Part shown: positions 22,333 to 34,410 of the stretch, in pieces
Position numbering within the stretch: the first letter of the stretch is position 1
Layout of the letters: the number at the start of each line of letters is the position of its first letter
Assembly (NCBI GenBank): GCA_949317995.1
Contig: OX439036.1
Location: 90,433,920-90,497,919 of the forward strand
DNA: 64,000 bases
Direction of reading: 5' to 3'
Source: Acholoe squamosa
Lineage: Eukaryota; Annelida; Polychaeta; Phyllodocida; Polynoidae
Made by a program: the position numbers and the translations under genes
The notes under the pieces: generated by a model
What the model saw: the letters and a program-made list of their open reading frames with translations, nothing else
The model's database searches: none
Told to the model about the DNA's origin: nothing

Positions 22333-24109
22333 ATATCCCCTACAAATCCATTCAAAATTATCATGGACCACTACGTATTGCCCGGTGTAGCATGTTGCTG
22401 TTACATCAGTATATGCAAGTACAGATTGTGGCATTTGTGGACATACATATGCCTTAAGCCATGGTAAAAGTTGTTATTTACGATCCGCCATGTTATCTCA
22501 AAGCATTTTGGTAATTGCTACTTTCTCTGGGGTCTTTTTGATGATAACAACAAATAGGGAAATATTCCTGTCCCCGTATCAACCATGAGACAGCTAGTAT
22601 TTGTTACATCAACACCACATATATTTGACAGTCCTGTCAGACCCATATGTTACTGCCCACATCTCCCCCAGTGACCCCCCCCCCCCGCCCATCCCTCCTC
22701 TATGCTAGTGATGATAGCAAAGTTGCGGTTTTACTAGACAATGCCTTCTCTGACTACAGTGACCAGAGTGAGTGACCAGTCCATTCACGGTGACTGATGG
22801 CACTCGTCCAAGGTCCCTCACTGCCGGCCGCTCCCTGACCACATGCACGTTGTGGCCGTGCCTCCAGGGCCTTACATCCTCCACACAAAGGTTGGCGTCC
22901 TCTCTGCATACAGAGGACCGCCATATTCATCACCACCAGACATGTTAAAACGGCCAAAAATAATTTTCTTACAACATTTTCAAGACTTGTGAACGGCCGA
23001 GGACATTACGGCCCTCCAATGCAAAAATCAATTTTGAACTGGTAATCACGAGATTTTCAATCCTGTATCACATTAAATGATAGTCTTACAATTTTTCGAG
23101 GAATGGCAACATTAATATGGATGGATATCACCCCAATATCATCCATTTCTCCTTGCCAAGAAGGCTCAAAGTGGTATTCATCGTAATAACCATTATAATG
23201 CAAATTAGCTAACAATTCTACTTTTTTTCTACTACTTCTCCTGGCTTAATCTTAAAATGTGATTTTTATTTCATTTTCACTAGGCAGTCTTTGTACATCT
23301 ACTGAATTCTTTCATTTTTTAATTTCGAATAGATAGTGAAAATAATCACATGCTGGGCTCAAAATGACACCAGATGTAAACAAAGAAAATTCGGTTTAAG
23401 AAAACTGCTTTTGGCGATATAGCTACATGAGGACTAGCATTAGGATATTAGATGTGGCCAGTCTGTATAATGTCTTCATGAGGAAAAGGAGTGTACGTGT
23501 TGTGTCTTCTTAACAGGGGAACATCCACATTGTTTGTGTCGTGTAAGTTTATCATTTATCAATTTCATTTCTTACCCTTTGAAACCAAATATGATTTATC
23601 TACTGATGAAGACACATTACTGCAATTATTTTCAGGAAAGTGTATCAATAGTCACTATTATACCATAATTATACAACGTATGGTATAATACCATATGTAT
23701 GTTATGTAGGTTGGTGTATACATTTTTAGAATTATTCATATATTTACTTGGTAGACGTGCCTTGCTACTTATCATTCAATTACCTGCTGACTTGATATAA
23801 TGCGTATAATTATATACAATATGATTAAAGGCATCTACATACGGGTGTAACATGATTTATATACCCTCACCATGCTGGTAAACTGGCTTTATATAATACC
23901 TACTACAATGTAGGGTTGTCATATGCATTCAGAACTCTCCAGGGTGGGGGTTTAGACCGTTTTACTACATGCCCAAACCCCTCATGCACATACGGAAGAT
24001 CAGGGCGGGGCTTTCCAGGATCACTCTACACTGTCATAAAGTCACGTCTTATATACCAATGATATCCTTGTACTGTGATCTCACTGAAGGAACCTAAAAT
24101 GAGAGCCCT
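22333..24109. other. AT-rich non-coding region
   Basis: There is a poly-C run near 22675-22686 and a TATACCAT/ATGGTATA hairpin near 23657-23687. No gene is recognised. Confidence 0.4.
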
Positions 24110-24113
24110 TTAA

Positions 24114-24353
24114 CCCTTTAAGGATGGCATAATGCATTATGCCTATTAGTCATCATTATACACAATTGCACCCCTGGCATGCTACTCAGGAGGGGTGTAT
24201 CCATGAGTCATGCCAGAAATTTGAGATTGATAACATATCAAATGCACGGCAATGCAATAACCAGTAGTGAATTTTCTCGCCACCGCTACATCATTGCATC
24301 ATGAAGACAAAGGAACATGAACCTCAGGGCATTATGTAGTAGCCCTCAAAGGG
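24114..24353. mobile_element. TTAA-type MITE copy 5, best-preserved copy
   Basis: TTAA at 24110-24113 precedes CCCTTTAAGGATGGC, and CTCAAAGGG is followed by TTAA at 24354-24357. The 240 bp element therefore has an exact TTAA target duplication and CCCTTT-type inverted ends. That combination is the hallmark of piggyBac-superfamily elements and their MITEs. GGCATAATGCATTATGCC lies just inside the left end. The words GAACATGAACC and GGGCATTATG near the right end recur in other copies. No coding capacity, so it would have depended on a transposase made elsewhere. Confidence 0.85.
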
Positions 24354-24357
24354 TTAA

Positions 24358-26693
24358 AGTATAGACACCTGGGCAGTTCTCCACATGAGGGGTAACACTA
24401 TCTCTATCTATTCTATCAGTAACATCTCCATAGCGTGCGTACAGAACAATATTCTTCTTATCCATGGCTAATGAGAATTCTGACTCTATAGTGTGTGGAA
24501 ACAACAGTGTTTCATGGCCGGATCTATCCACACAGCTCTAAGTACACGTTTAGAACTATACACAAGGTTAGTCCATCATTAGACCTGGTTTGGCTATCTT
24601 TTTGTCAGTGATTCCCCCGTCACCAGTCGCTGCCTCATTATGGCTGGCCTCACATTCCTTCTGATGGAGGAAGGGGAGGGCGCTGACCCTTTGATGTTCA
24701 GTATCAACTGCGAAACTACAGACCACCAACCCTTTTTTAACGGCCTTTATCATTTCTAGAGCCCTCTATTCCAAGAAAAAGTCAAATGAGACCCCCCCCC
24801 CCTGTCAGGGAACTATTAGGAAAGAACGTTTATAACAAGTTTGATTGGTGATGATAATGAGGGGTCTCAGAGGTTTGGATGAATGCATGTTCATTCCAAA
24901 TGGTGCAGGTTTTTTTTTCATGTTATCGACACCCCTCCCCTTTTTTTCTAAGACAAGTTGACAAGCCTAGCTCTTCCTGGTCGGGGCCACATTTGGTACC
25001 CAGTACTCTTTTGAGCAACCCTGGAGGAGAATCCTCCAAGCAGGGTATTGACTGACACGGCCCAATCCTCTTGTCTTCACATCCATCATAGGAAGATGAG
25101 CCCAGCGCCCCGAAAGTTGTAGCCGCTAATTTACCATTAAGATACCCGCTACACCGCCCGACAGAGGGCACTGTTCGGGGTCTCGCTAAGTCCCGTTCCA
25201 GTCTCCGAGATAATTGAGGAGACCGGAGACAGGTTAGGGAACACTGGAGGATAAAAAGAGGGCCTATCCTGCATTGTTTCATCATTTATGTCATCTTCTT
25301 CAGTTTCGTGTACTTGCCCCTATTCATTTTTACCATAGAGGCCACAGTTGCCTTTTATGCCCCCCCCCCAAACTGGCATGTCTTGATTTTCGTGATGTGC
25401 AGACTACAGAGGGAAAATTAAACCAGAAATAAAATCGAAATGCAAAAAGGGACCTTCACTGGTCGCTGTCGACATTTTGATTTCTGATGTTTCTTTTAAG
25501 GTAATACGAAGCAGCTGGTAATTCACGTGATGTTTTAAAAGCGTTCTTTTAAAGCATGTAAGGTGGCAGTGTCTGTGCATGAGTGCATTGAGTCATAAAG
25601 TATTGATTCTAACTAAATCTTGAGTTTACTACTACAACATGTACATGTAGTTAAATAGTAAAAATCGGGATCTTCTATTATATGCTAGTCATACCCGGGA
25701 GTCATACTCATCTGAGGGCGTTTCGTAAGTGAATACTTTTGGGAAACACATGCAGTGGTCTGTTGCACAACCAGCACTCCACTCGCCAATGATGTATTAT
25801 GACAACTCATTGGTAGTAAGTATTTAGTGAGAGGTCGTTATCTCATCTTACTATACCTGAGATTTACTTATATCCAATGACTGTGTAGTGTACGAGAGAC
25901 ATGCCTCTCACTAAAGACATACTTGCAGCAGTAGCATTTTTACGACCAGATTTTTGTGCGACAGGCGACTGGATTCCCTTATTGTGTAGCTGCAACTGCT
26001 GACCGACGTCGTTTGCACTGACGAAACCAACATCTACATCTCTGGGTCGTCATTCCAGGATCCAATTTTGTCGCAATAGATATGACAGATGACATGACTG
26101 TGCAAATGATTCTATATATAAAGGACCTCCATTTTAATGACTTTGGGTTATCATAATAATGAGCTGAAGTTATAGATTTTGTTTGATGTAGGAATGTCTA
26201 TCTTCTTAATGGTGGATTACTTTATATGCAAGCATATCACAACTGACTGAACATACAGCTTGGTGGTGAGTAATATAAGCAATACAATAGAGAAGCTGCA
26301 TCTGCCATAGGAGAAGATAAACCATTGGAACTTGTAATTCTGGTTTATTCCCTGGTCTGAAGAGTGATCGTGCAATTAAAGACTCCAAATATCAATGTAT
26401 TCTGTCTGCAGACTTAATAAAAAAGAGACAGTTTTTTTAAATGTTTGCTCGTCTCTTTTTATTCATTTGAATTAACCATGTCTTTTTAGATAGGTGCCTG
26501 GCGTTCGCATGGGTTAACAAGAAAATGGGTGAGACCCTAATATGGGCGTGACATGCTACAACATTGGGGTCTTAGTATCCTGTGCTGCATGGCGCCAAGT
26601 TTGTCATCACATGCCATGTCGTGAGGGAAAAAGTGCCTTCTGGTGTTCACACATCGATGTTTAATCCTTTTTTTTCTTTTTCTTCTCTTCTAG
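24358..26693. other. Non-coding region, possible upstream intron
   Basis: Unique-looking sequence with poly-C near 24788-24799. A 120-codon minus-strand frame (24923-25285) has no family signature. The last 30 bases are a strong polypyrimidine tract ahead of the candidate exon. Confidence 0.35.
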
Positions 26694-26740
26694 GTTTACC
26701 AAGGTGACTGGGATTTAAGAATCTGACGATCTGAAAACTG
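26694..26740 (+). other. Candidate internal non-coding exon (47 nt)
   Basis: A long pyrimidine tract (26668-26690, almost only T and C) ends in TCTTCTAG, a near-ideal 3' splice site. Forty-seven bases later CTG|GTGAGTG gives a near-ideal 5' splice site. All three forward frames contain a stop and there is no ATG, so it cannot be an internal coding exon. It would fit a 5'UTR exon or a lncRNA exon of a plus-strand transcript. Both signals are seen directly; transcription is inferred. Confidence 0.4.
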
Positions 26741-27368
26741 GTGAGTGTTCACAAGATGTTACTCAAATATCATTACATAAAAAATATGGGTATTCTTTAT
26801 ACATACATCTCAAATCTATTTTATCATGACTTAACAATAATATTCCAAATCGCTGAAAGCAGTGATGTATAAATAAACTCCTGATTCAGAGATGTAACAA
26901 AACACTGAAACTTGCATCGCTCGCTTTATTTCTGAAACTGTGAAATTATTATGTTTGAAATGTCACGTACTATCAAATGTCAATTACTGTGCTATTGCTC
27001 AGAGGACTTTGACAGGGACTCTTATGAAATAGCTGCGCCGAAACGTCTTCAGGAAAATTGCATGACTATACTATATACATAAACAGCCATCTCCCTTGTG
27101 AGAGAGAAAGGTAATAATAGAATGGATTTACCATGTTTAGTCACACGATTAGTCTCCATAATTTCCTATTTTAATCCACGCTTGCGGACATTAAATGTGA
27201 GCGACATTACGAATATCTTACAGAATTGCAAGGGGTATAAATCTCTATGACTGCAAATAATATCACTTTATTGCTGTTTATTGTACTGAATGGCCCCACT
27301 CAGTCATAAATAGTAGCCCCAGACTGCATGCCTGTTTTGGGGACTAGTAGGATGGTTGGGCTAGATAT
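26741..27368. other. Non-coding region, possible intron
   Basis: AT-rich sequence follows the candidate donor. No repeat boundaries or coding signal were noticed. Confidence 0.35.
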
Positions 27369-27577
27369 TTAGGAGGCACACATTGCATTAATCTGCAATG
27401 TCAAAGGGCCATTATGATGCATAAATGCAGCCATGGTGAGTAACTCGCCAGTGTTTCATTCAAACAACATGGCGACCACCATGGTCTAATACAATACTGG
27501 TCAGTGACTCAGCATCGATGCGCCATGGTGACAGAAAATGTATTATTAGTTAAGGCATCTTGCAGCCATTAAAGAGG
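27369..27577. mobile_element. TTAA-type MITE copy 6
   Basis: It begins near TTTAGGAGGCACACATTGCA, as in copy 17 at 49996. It contains AACTCGCCAGTGTTTCATTC and ends CAGCCATTAAAGAGG. The target site is not preserved. Confidence 0.5.
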
Positions 27578-30500
27578 AAACTTTCGTTAGTATCCAAACG
27601 AGTTTGTAACCTGCTGAGCCCTTCCACCAGGTCTTATATCGCATCCACACAGAAATGCTAATTTTATTGCCCAGCAGGGTGCCTTCTGTGCAGTTTGGTC
27701 TGGCTGGGGTCGTTAGAGATCGGGGTGGTGGTGGGAGAAGCTCAGTAAAAAGACCAGCGACCAGACAATAAGGAGTGTTTGTCAATTGATGGAACAGCCA
27801 GATTTCAAAATGTTGACAGTTGGTGAATATTTAAAACTCAATTTCTGAGTATATTCTATCCATCAAAAGTACTTGATTTTAGGTATGTCTATCGAGTTGA
27901 TATTCCCACACATGCATTCATTTAAGACATAGATATTTGGGAAAATTTGACATATTTGACCAGAGCTCTTGACTCCACCATATATGAGACCCCCTGTTGG
28001 TTCACAGGCTGTTCCGTCTTATTTATAGTCTCCCCTCCCCTTTAAAGGTTCCTAATGCAGTTTGCTGATTCCTGCCACTAGGCATTGTGCACCCCACTGG
28101 AGGAGCCAGGACATGTGCCGCCATGGATAGGCCTGGCTTGTTGTGACAAATGGACGGTCAGTATGCAGGGGGTCAGAGCAGTGTCATCACAGCTGGGGGC
28201 CGCAGGATTGAGATTATCTAGCCTAGGGCCAGTCACTAGTCTTATGTATATATATACATAAAATGATGAAGCCACATCCGAAGCCACTGCTTCTGAATGC
28301 ACACTACTGCCTGCGTTGTTCTGCATATTGATATGTTGTATGTACCAACGGATGATAAGATAATGCAGCATTTAGTAGGGTATAACTGTGTTTATTACCA
28401 GGGAGACAATGGGCTGAGATAGCCTGTCACTCCGAAATGCCTATTCAGGAGATGATGGTGATTATCATTGTGCCCATAGTAATATTCATCATATTAAATG
28501 TATCGCATGAACATGCATGTACAACACAATAAAGGGCATCCTGTCGGCTTGGACACGGATGTGGTGGGGCAGTGAACTCTATATAGTAAACTGATAAAGC
28601 ATAGGATACCTAGAGTCTTCAAAGAGACACACATAGAATGAACAAGTGATGGCTTAGACTCTCGATGTGGACAACTCCCGGGGACAACTTTCTAGGCTAA
28701 CACTCAATGGTTCAACCCTGTGTTACCTTAAGTTATAGAAATGAAACCTCATGACCTGGGGTCTCAGTTCTAAACATCCTAATTTGCTTTTTTTTATGCC
28801 AGTCACTTAGAGAAGACCCTACAGATCCTATATTTTTGCAGTGTAGATAGGGGTGGCAATATTCATGTTCCTCCATGACTAGAATGGCCATGGGGGGAAG
28901 GGAAATGACCGGGGTTCACTGCCCTTAGTCCTTTGAAGCTGGTCATGATGGCATAGTTTCGTGACGTTACCTACTGTAACGGAGTCATTGGGTACATGCC
29001 ACTGTTGGTGGTGGTCGTCGTCTATGCTATTAGGGCATTCGGAAAAGTTTCCGTCTTTTTTTCTCTTTTGCATTTAAGTTTTCCTCTGGATCTTAGTCAC
29101 ATAATGGTTTGTACTGCCCTACCAAAACCTATGTAATAACTGGTCCGTAATTACTACATAATTGCTGACCTTAAAGAGCGGTCGTAAGTAAAGGCTTTGA
29201 TCATCCACTCTAACTTTTTTTATACATTGTAGTGGCTGTGTGCAGTCGTATGTAACTTAAGATATGGTCTGCTGTCGAAATAATGTCCAAGAGTAATGTA
29301 TAATTCCAATCAAACTCGTGTCAATCGAACCTATGAAGATCAAAACTGTCATTTGACATGTCAAATTTAAAGCCTTCACCTGTAGCTAGCACGTAGCATC
29401 TGATGCCCGGGGTGGTGCGCAGATTATAGATAGGGAAATAATTACGCCGCTAATGGTCCACATCAATACAGGTACTTATCAGGTACTCTTGAGCCGCTGC
29501 AGATCCAATCACACATGAAATGAGATTCCCTCCCAGTCAATATAAACCCCATTAATACTATATGCCTCTGTTTTGGTGTCAATACTGGAGGGAGGGAGAT
29601 GTTGCCCTACATAGGCCTCCTTGGTATGCCGACTGCATCCGACTGTTGATAACAACAGCCGAGTGGCAAGGGGCTGATGGCACACTATAAATTAAAGGAT
29701 AAGCAAGGGTATATTGACACAGTATGGCAATTTCCTCTGTTTGAAACACAGTCAAGATTACATTACATCACATATATAACATTGACATCTTATCAAGAGA
29801 GGCAGGATGCATGGCCTGTTGTGTGTGTTTTTCCTCAGTAAATATTGGGCTTACAGTCATAAATGCTACATCTGTCATTCTATAGTCTTGAAAACATGCG
29901 ACATTGAGACAGATACGAAAGGAGAAACATCATCTGGTTTTAGGCTGGATTTCATAGATGTGGTCCTTCAATATTCCCATAAAATAAAGTGAATGTGGGC
30001 CAGTGGTAAAGATGAGGACAAAGCCCATGTTATTCTCTGGGATATAAAAAAGGAATATATTTAGTTTATTGGAACCCTATAAAAGGATGGAGTATGACGA
30101 TATAAACCATATTTGTATACCTGTTGCGTCAGTCCTCTAGGGCCAGGGCTTAGACAATCTAAGGTCATATTGCCTGGGGTTGTCTGCCCTTTTTGTCGGC
30201 GACCTCACATGCTGAATCGTCTCTCTGTAGGTCAGGCTATTGTATTGCTGGACGCTCTGACGTCCCCAACACCATGCTAAGGAGCCATGAGAGATGTGTA
30301 CTGTAGCCTTTATCCTCAGCGGCCCTCTGACTGTACGTTCGGACTAATGCACTCTGGTAAATGGAACCGATAGAGGGTGGAAGTAGTAGTGTACCGCCTG
30401 TAAGTAGTATATAATTGAGACCTTGGAGCAGGCGTTGTTTCCAGTCCTTTTCACCATAAACTGATCCATCTTGAGTCGGACCCATATATTTAGTCACATA

Positions 30501-31015
30501 CCTGAATTTGTGTTGTCTGCACTCTCTATTTCCTAACCAGAACACTGTTTAATTATTGATTTTACCAACAACCAAAAGGGAGAGCTTAGCGAATGAAGGT
30601 TAACTTATGTTGTCATTCTTGATGAATTGCTGTATGAGAACATGGGAATATCATGCTATCCGGTGGTCCTTGTGTAGTGATTTTATTACTAAACATGATG
30701 AATTTTCCAAAGGTTCTGTAAGACTTCAAAACACACAGACAACACCTTGAATATAAGCATAGCGCTCTTTCAAAAGCTTTGTCCTTAAAGAAGCAATTCC
30801 AAGGTCTGATCTGTCCACAGCAGAAACTGCGTCAAAGCCAAAGCCGACGCCTTAAGGGTAGCCACTACTTAGTTAAAGAACCTCTAAGGATGAGGTCAAT
30901 TACCTTAAGTTGTAGGTTTGCTTGTATGTGTTACATCAAAGAAAGTCATTGATAACGCCTGCAGTGACAGGTGTGAGAAGTTGTGCCCCCCACCCAGACA
31001 TTTAACCCTTTAACA
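27578..31015. other. Non-coding region, no gene seen
   Basis: It contains an 18 bp TA-rich palindrome near 28241 and a GAAGCCA pair at 28268 and 28280. A weak acceptor-like TCTCTCTGTAG ends at 30230. The 102-codon minus-strand frame at 30237-30545 has no recognised family. Confidence 0.35.
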
Positions 31016-31274
31016 TCCACGATTTAGGTCTCTTTGTGGCCGGGATGTCTCAATTTTCCAAAGGTTCTGTAGGTTAGGCAATCCAACAAATATATATGAA
31101 TATAATGAATATACGGTCCCTTGGGAAACAATTTTAAATGATCACAATAGCTTAGAGTTGCCCATGCAGTACATATCCATAAGTCGTTGGTGTTGAATTA
31201 AATGCATCATGACCATCTATGGTCAACATAATGTAGGAATGGAGCGTGCATCGCGAGGACTATACCTCAAAGGA
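31016..31274. mobile_element. TTAA-type MITE copy 7
   Basis: TTAA at 31012-31015 is followed by CCCTTTAACATCCACG. The right end is probably the ACCTCAAAGG near 31264-31273. AAATGCATCATGACCATC near 31200 is a family word. The right target site is mutated. Confidence 0.55.
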
Positions 31275-31697
31275 TCTAATCTAATGAGGACGATTACATC
31301 TTGAGCCAGCTTATTTTAGTAACTATTTGGTTAACATAAACGACCGACGGGGGATTTCACTTTGTAACCGTGTAAATCTATGCATTCAAATTGACAGGTC
31401 GCTTCGGTTATTGATAAACGAAGCAAATAGACCAATCAATCATGCAAATCAAGAGTTCTCCTGGTTAATCGGATAACAGAACGGATGGTGATTTTGAATG
31501 CATAAAGGGGCCATGGAAAATTGACAGTAATAATAGTTCCGTAGTCGCGCTCATGCCTTTCTCTCTGGACGAGAAAGAAATGTACAGAGATTATGTAGAA
31601 CCATTACCATCCCATTACATTCCTCTTGTTTAATTAAAGCTAATCCTGAGAATTCCCCTATTCTTTCTCTGTCAGTCATATAGAAATGTTGCTGGTG

Positions 31698-31919
31698 GAA
31701 CCCTCTGTGTGACGCATAATGCATTAATTAATGTATTTTGCAAATTTGCAATCATGACCATGAATGCACAATGCACACCAATCCTATGGTGTTGATACAC
31801 TCCGGAAAGGTCAGAACGATGCATGAACGCAGTGTTGGGAAGTATACTCACCAGTACACTCATGCACCATGGCGACAAATGGACACGATATACCAAGTGC
31901 TATGCTCCCGTTAGGGGTT
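31698..31919. mobile_element. TTAA-type MITE copy 8
   Basis: The left end is GGAACCCTCTGTGTGACGCA followed by TAATGCATTAATTA. The interior has ACCATGAATGCAC and CATGCACCATGGCGACAAA. The right end is CTCCCGTTAGGGGTTTAG. The order matches the intact copy. Confidence 0.55.
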
Positions 31920-32059
31920 TAGTCCGTCCCTTGGGAGACTTGCTGCCTCAAGATGGTTTCTTGCTCCAGAGCCTGCCTTTAGTCAACAACTCAGGTTAGT
32001 CGGCCTCCTGGTTTAGAGCGGTGAGGATGCGTTCCCCTTCCTGTCTCCCTCCTGCATGC

Positions 32060-32279
32060 ATCAATACAGTATGCGGCCTGAGCTAATAAACCTCTGAGGC
32101 TAGCTTCGGGTTCTGTGTTGGCATGATGCACCGATGCAGCGTTGGTGATCCTCTATGCATTGGTGCATCAGGCCAATCCTTCAGAGGCCCTAGAGTCGCT
32201 CAGCGGCTCATCGGGGTTGCATTTCCCGTATATCCACTGTAGGCATAATGCATTAATGTGCTATTTGTTCTTTAAAGGG
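32060..32279. mobile_element. TTAA-type MITE copy 9
   Basis: The right end is exact: TTTAAAGGG at 32271-32279 followed by TTAA (32280-32283). The interior carries GGCATGATGCACCGATGCAG and CTATGCATTGGTGCATCAGG, facing each other as an internal palindrome. The left end is uncertain. Confidence 0.6.
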
Positions 32280-33051
32280 TTAAAAATACGCCTGTTGGCC
32301 CAGCAGAGCTACCACGGTAGAAGTTCCCAAAATACCTTAGCATTTGTACACATCTGGTTACGACTACAAGTGTCAATAAACGTGGGAGATGTTCCAGATA
32401 CCGATCGATTGGCAGCCTTTCCTGCCTTTTTGTATTTTATTTCTTTTACCTTCCTCTTTAAAGTGTAATGAAAGTTCCATTGTTTACAGTGCCCAATGGG
32501 ACTATCGTATAGGTCAGATCAATTGGTGCGTCTGTACATCCCTTAATCTTCATCTTTGATGCATGAGAGATGTAGACAGAGCTTCAAGAGTATTCCTCCA
32601 AACTGAGTGCGTCTTCACCAGTTTCCCCCAGTCTTAATTTTACAAGGCAGAACCGAGTGAAGTACAGTCTAAGTGCTGAGATCAAACAAATTAAGGAATA
32701 GGATCGATCTCAGTGTATTTATTCTAGGTTGATATGGAAAATAATCTAGTGACATTCAATTCAGAGATCATATCTTTTTTATGGGAATGTTGGGAATGAG
32801 CACCATATGTTTGACCATACAGATTCTCCTTCTCCACATAAAACACCCTATTCATTCCTTACTGTGGCTGCTTGATCGCGCGCAGCATACATCCATTTCT
32901 TCCCATCCCTTCTCGCTGCAAAGATTACCAAAGGGGTTAGCTGCATGAGATCGCTACAGTGACAGTGAGTCGGCATCTTGAGTCGCCTTCAAGAAAGAGG
33001 ACTGAGAAGTGTTTGGGTAATCCGCCACAATGGCAGTAATCCTATACATTT

Positions 33052-33279
33052 AGCCCTCCAGCGAGCACATAGTGCCTAAAGGTTCATGTACCTTTGCAGC
33101 CATGATGCACTGTTGCGGTGCTGAAGAGTCTGCTCATTGAGTCCTGTTGGACGATTTGGAGTGTATTAGTCCCAGAGTGTCGACATAATGCATGACGCGT
33201 AGACTTGCCGTGATTCATTTATGAATCATGACGATCAATGGGTATCACGCTTTAAAATGCTACGTGGCCCTTAATGGGC
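33052..33279. mobile_element. TTAA-type MITE copy 10
   Basis: TTTAGCCCTCCAGCGAGCAC forms the left end and GGCCCTTAATGGGCTGA the right end. Family words GCCATGATGCACTGTTGC and CGACATAATGCATGACGC lie between. Confidence 0.5.
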
Positions 33280-34059
33280 TGATCTTGCAGGTTGCCGAGA
33301 TGAAGATAGTTGCCTTTCGGTGAAGCGTCGTAGGATTACCATGAATGTTTCCCTATCTGGTCAGAAGCAAAGGGGAGATTTTCCAGTTCTCCTGAGATAC
33401 ACCGGTCGCTATTAATATTGATCATCGAAAGGTTGATGGCCGAAGGCTATGATGGTACAATGTATTCTGTTATATCTAAAAAATACTGATGCATAATTCA
33501 CATAGAGAAGTTTGATAGAAATGCTTACAGGTATGCTGCATGGATGTACATTTACTTCGGTCTCCATGGTGAGTAGGTCGGACTGAACATAATATAAAGA
33601 ATAAGCACAACCTTGAGCTATATGGAATCAAAGATGGTGAAGGCTATTTTTGGCAGTATGTGTGCCTCATAACGAGCTTCATGATTTTTGAAAAATACTT
33701 TACGACAGCACCCACAGTTGGCATATGCCCGGTTTCAAATTTCAGGTTGACAGCAGAATGTTTGATATCAACTACCTATTGTGCGATGTTTTAATTAGTT
33801 GATGGCCTTAGGAAGGCCTTGCTTTGCCCGTGTCACCCTCCTAGAGTACGGTGCGTGTAAACACTGTTCCGTGGGAATAGCTCAGAAAAGATAAGTGCTC
33901 TAAACAAACAGCATTTGCGCCGTTGTAAAAGCCAGGATCATAACATTTATATGACAGACAAATGGCCCCATGATAGCGTAGAGTTCAAATACTGCTGTTA
34001 GTGTCCAATGTAAGTTGTATTCATAGTGTCTCATTTTATTCATGGTATTGCCATCCCCT

Positions 34060-34195
34060 TATGGGTCTCACGTTAATGCACTCTACGCTGGATATCAAGA
34101 TGTATTCTGAGTAGACATGCACTATTGTCGTCATGATGCATGAATACATAGCCTTGCCGAGGTTCTTCATACGTCATGCAGACCTTATAGTGTCC
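34060..34195. mobile_element. TTAA-type MITE copy 11, partial
   Basis: GTCATGATGCATGAATACAT and a TTGCCGAGGTTCTTCATACG-like segment match the family interior. The ends are not well defined. Confidence 0.35.
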
Positions 34196-34224
34196 ATACA
34201 CTCCCACAGGCTATGGTTGTGGAC

Positions 34225-34410
34225 CACTAAAATCGACATGGGCTATTTTAGGCTTAGTTACATGGTACATGAACAATTTCTTAAAATCGACATGGTGACA
34301 TGAACAATTTCTTAAAATTGACATGGTGACATAACCTTTTTTTGAGATTGACATGGGGACATGGCCATTTTTTTTTAAATCGACATGTGACATGGGGACC
34401 CCCACCCACA
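34225..34410. repeat. About 31 bp tandem repeat containing AAAATCGACATG
   Basis: CGACATG or TTGACATG recurs near 34233, 34288, 34319, 34349 and 34381. Spacing is about 30-32 bp after the first interval. Units combine TTAAAATCGACATGG with TGACATGAACAATTT. A C-rich run follows. Reverse-complement copies are found at 56785-56865 and 57143-57195. Confidence 0.65.

Noticed and set aside
24007-24016. GGGGCTTTCC, an NF-kB-like site
   Set aside because: One short match in 64 kb is expected by chance and nothing around it supports regulation.
33531-33568. Possible small exon between TTACAG and GTGAGTAG
   Set aside because: The donor is good but the acceptor lacks a pyrimidine tract; not supported.
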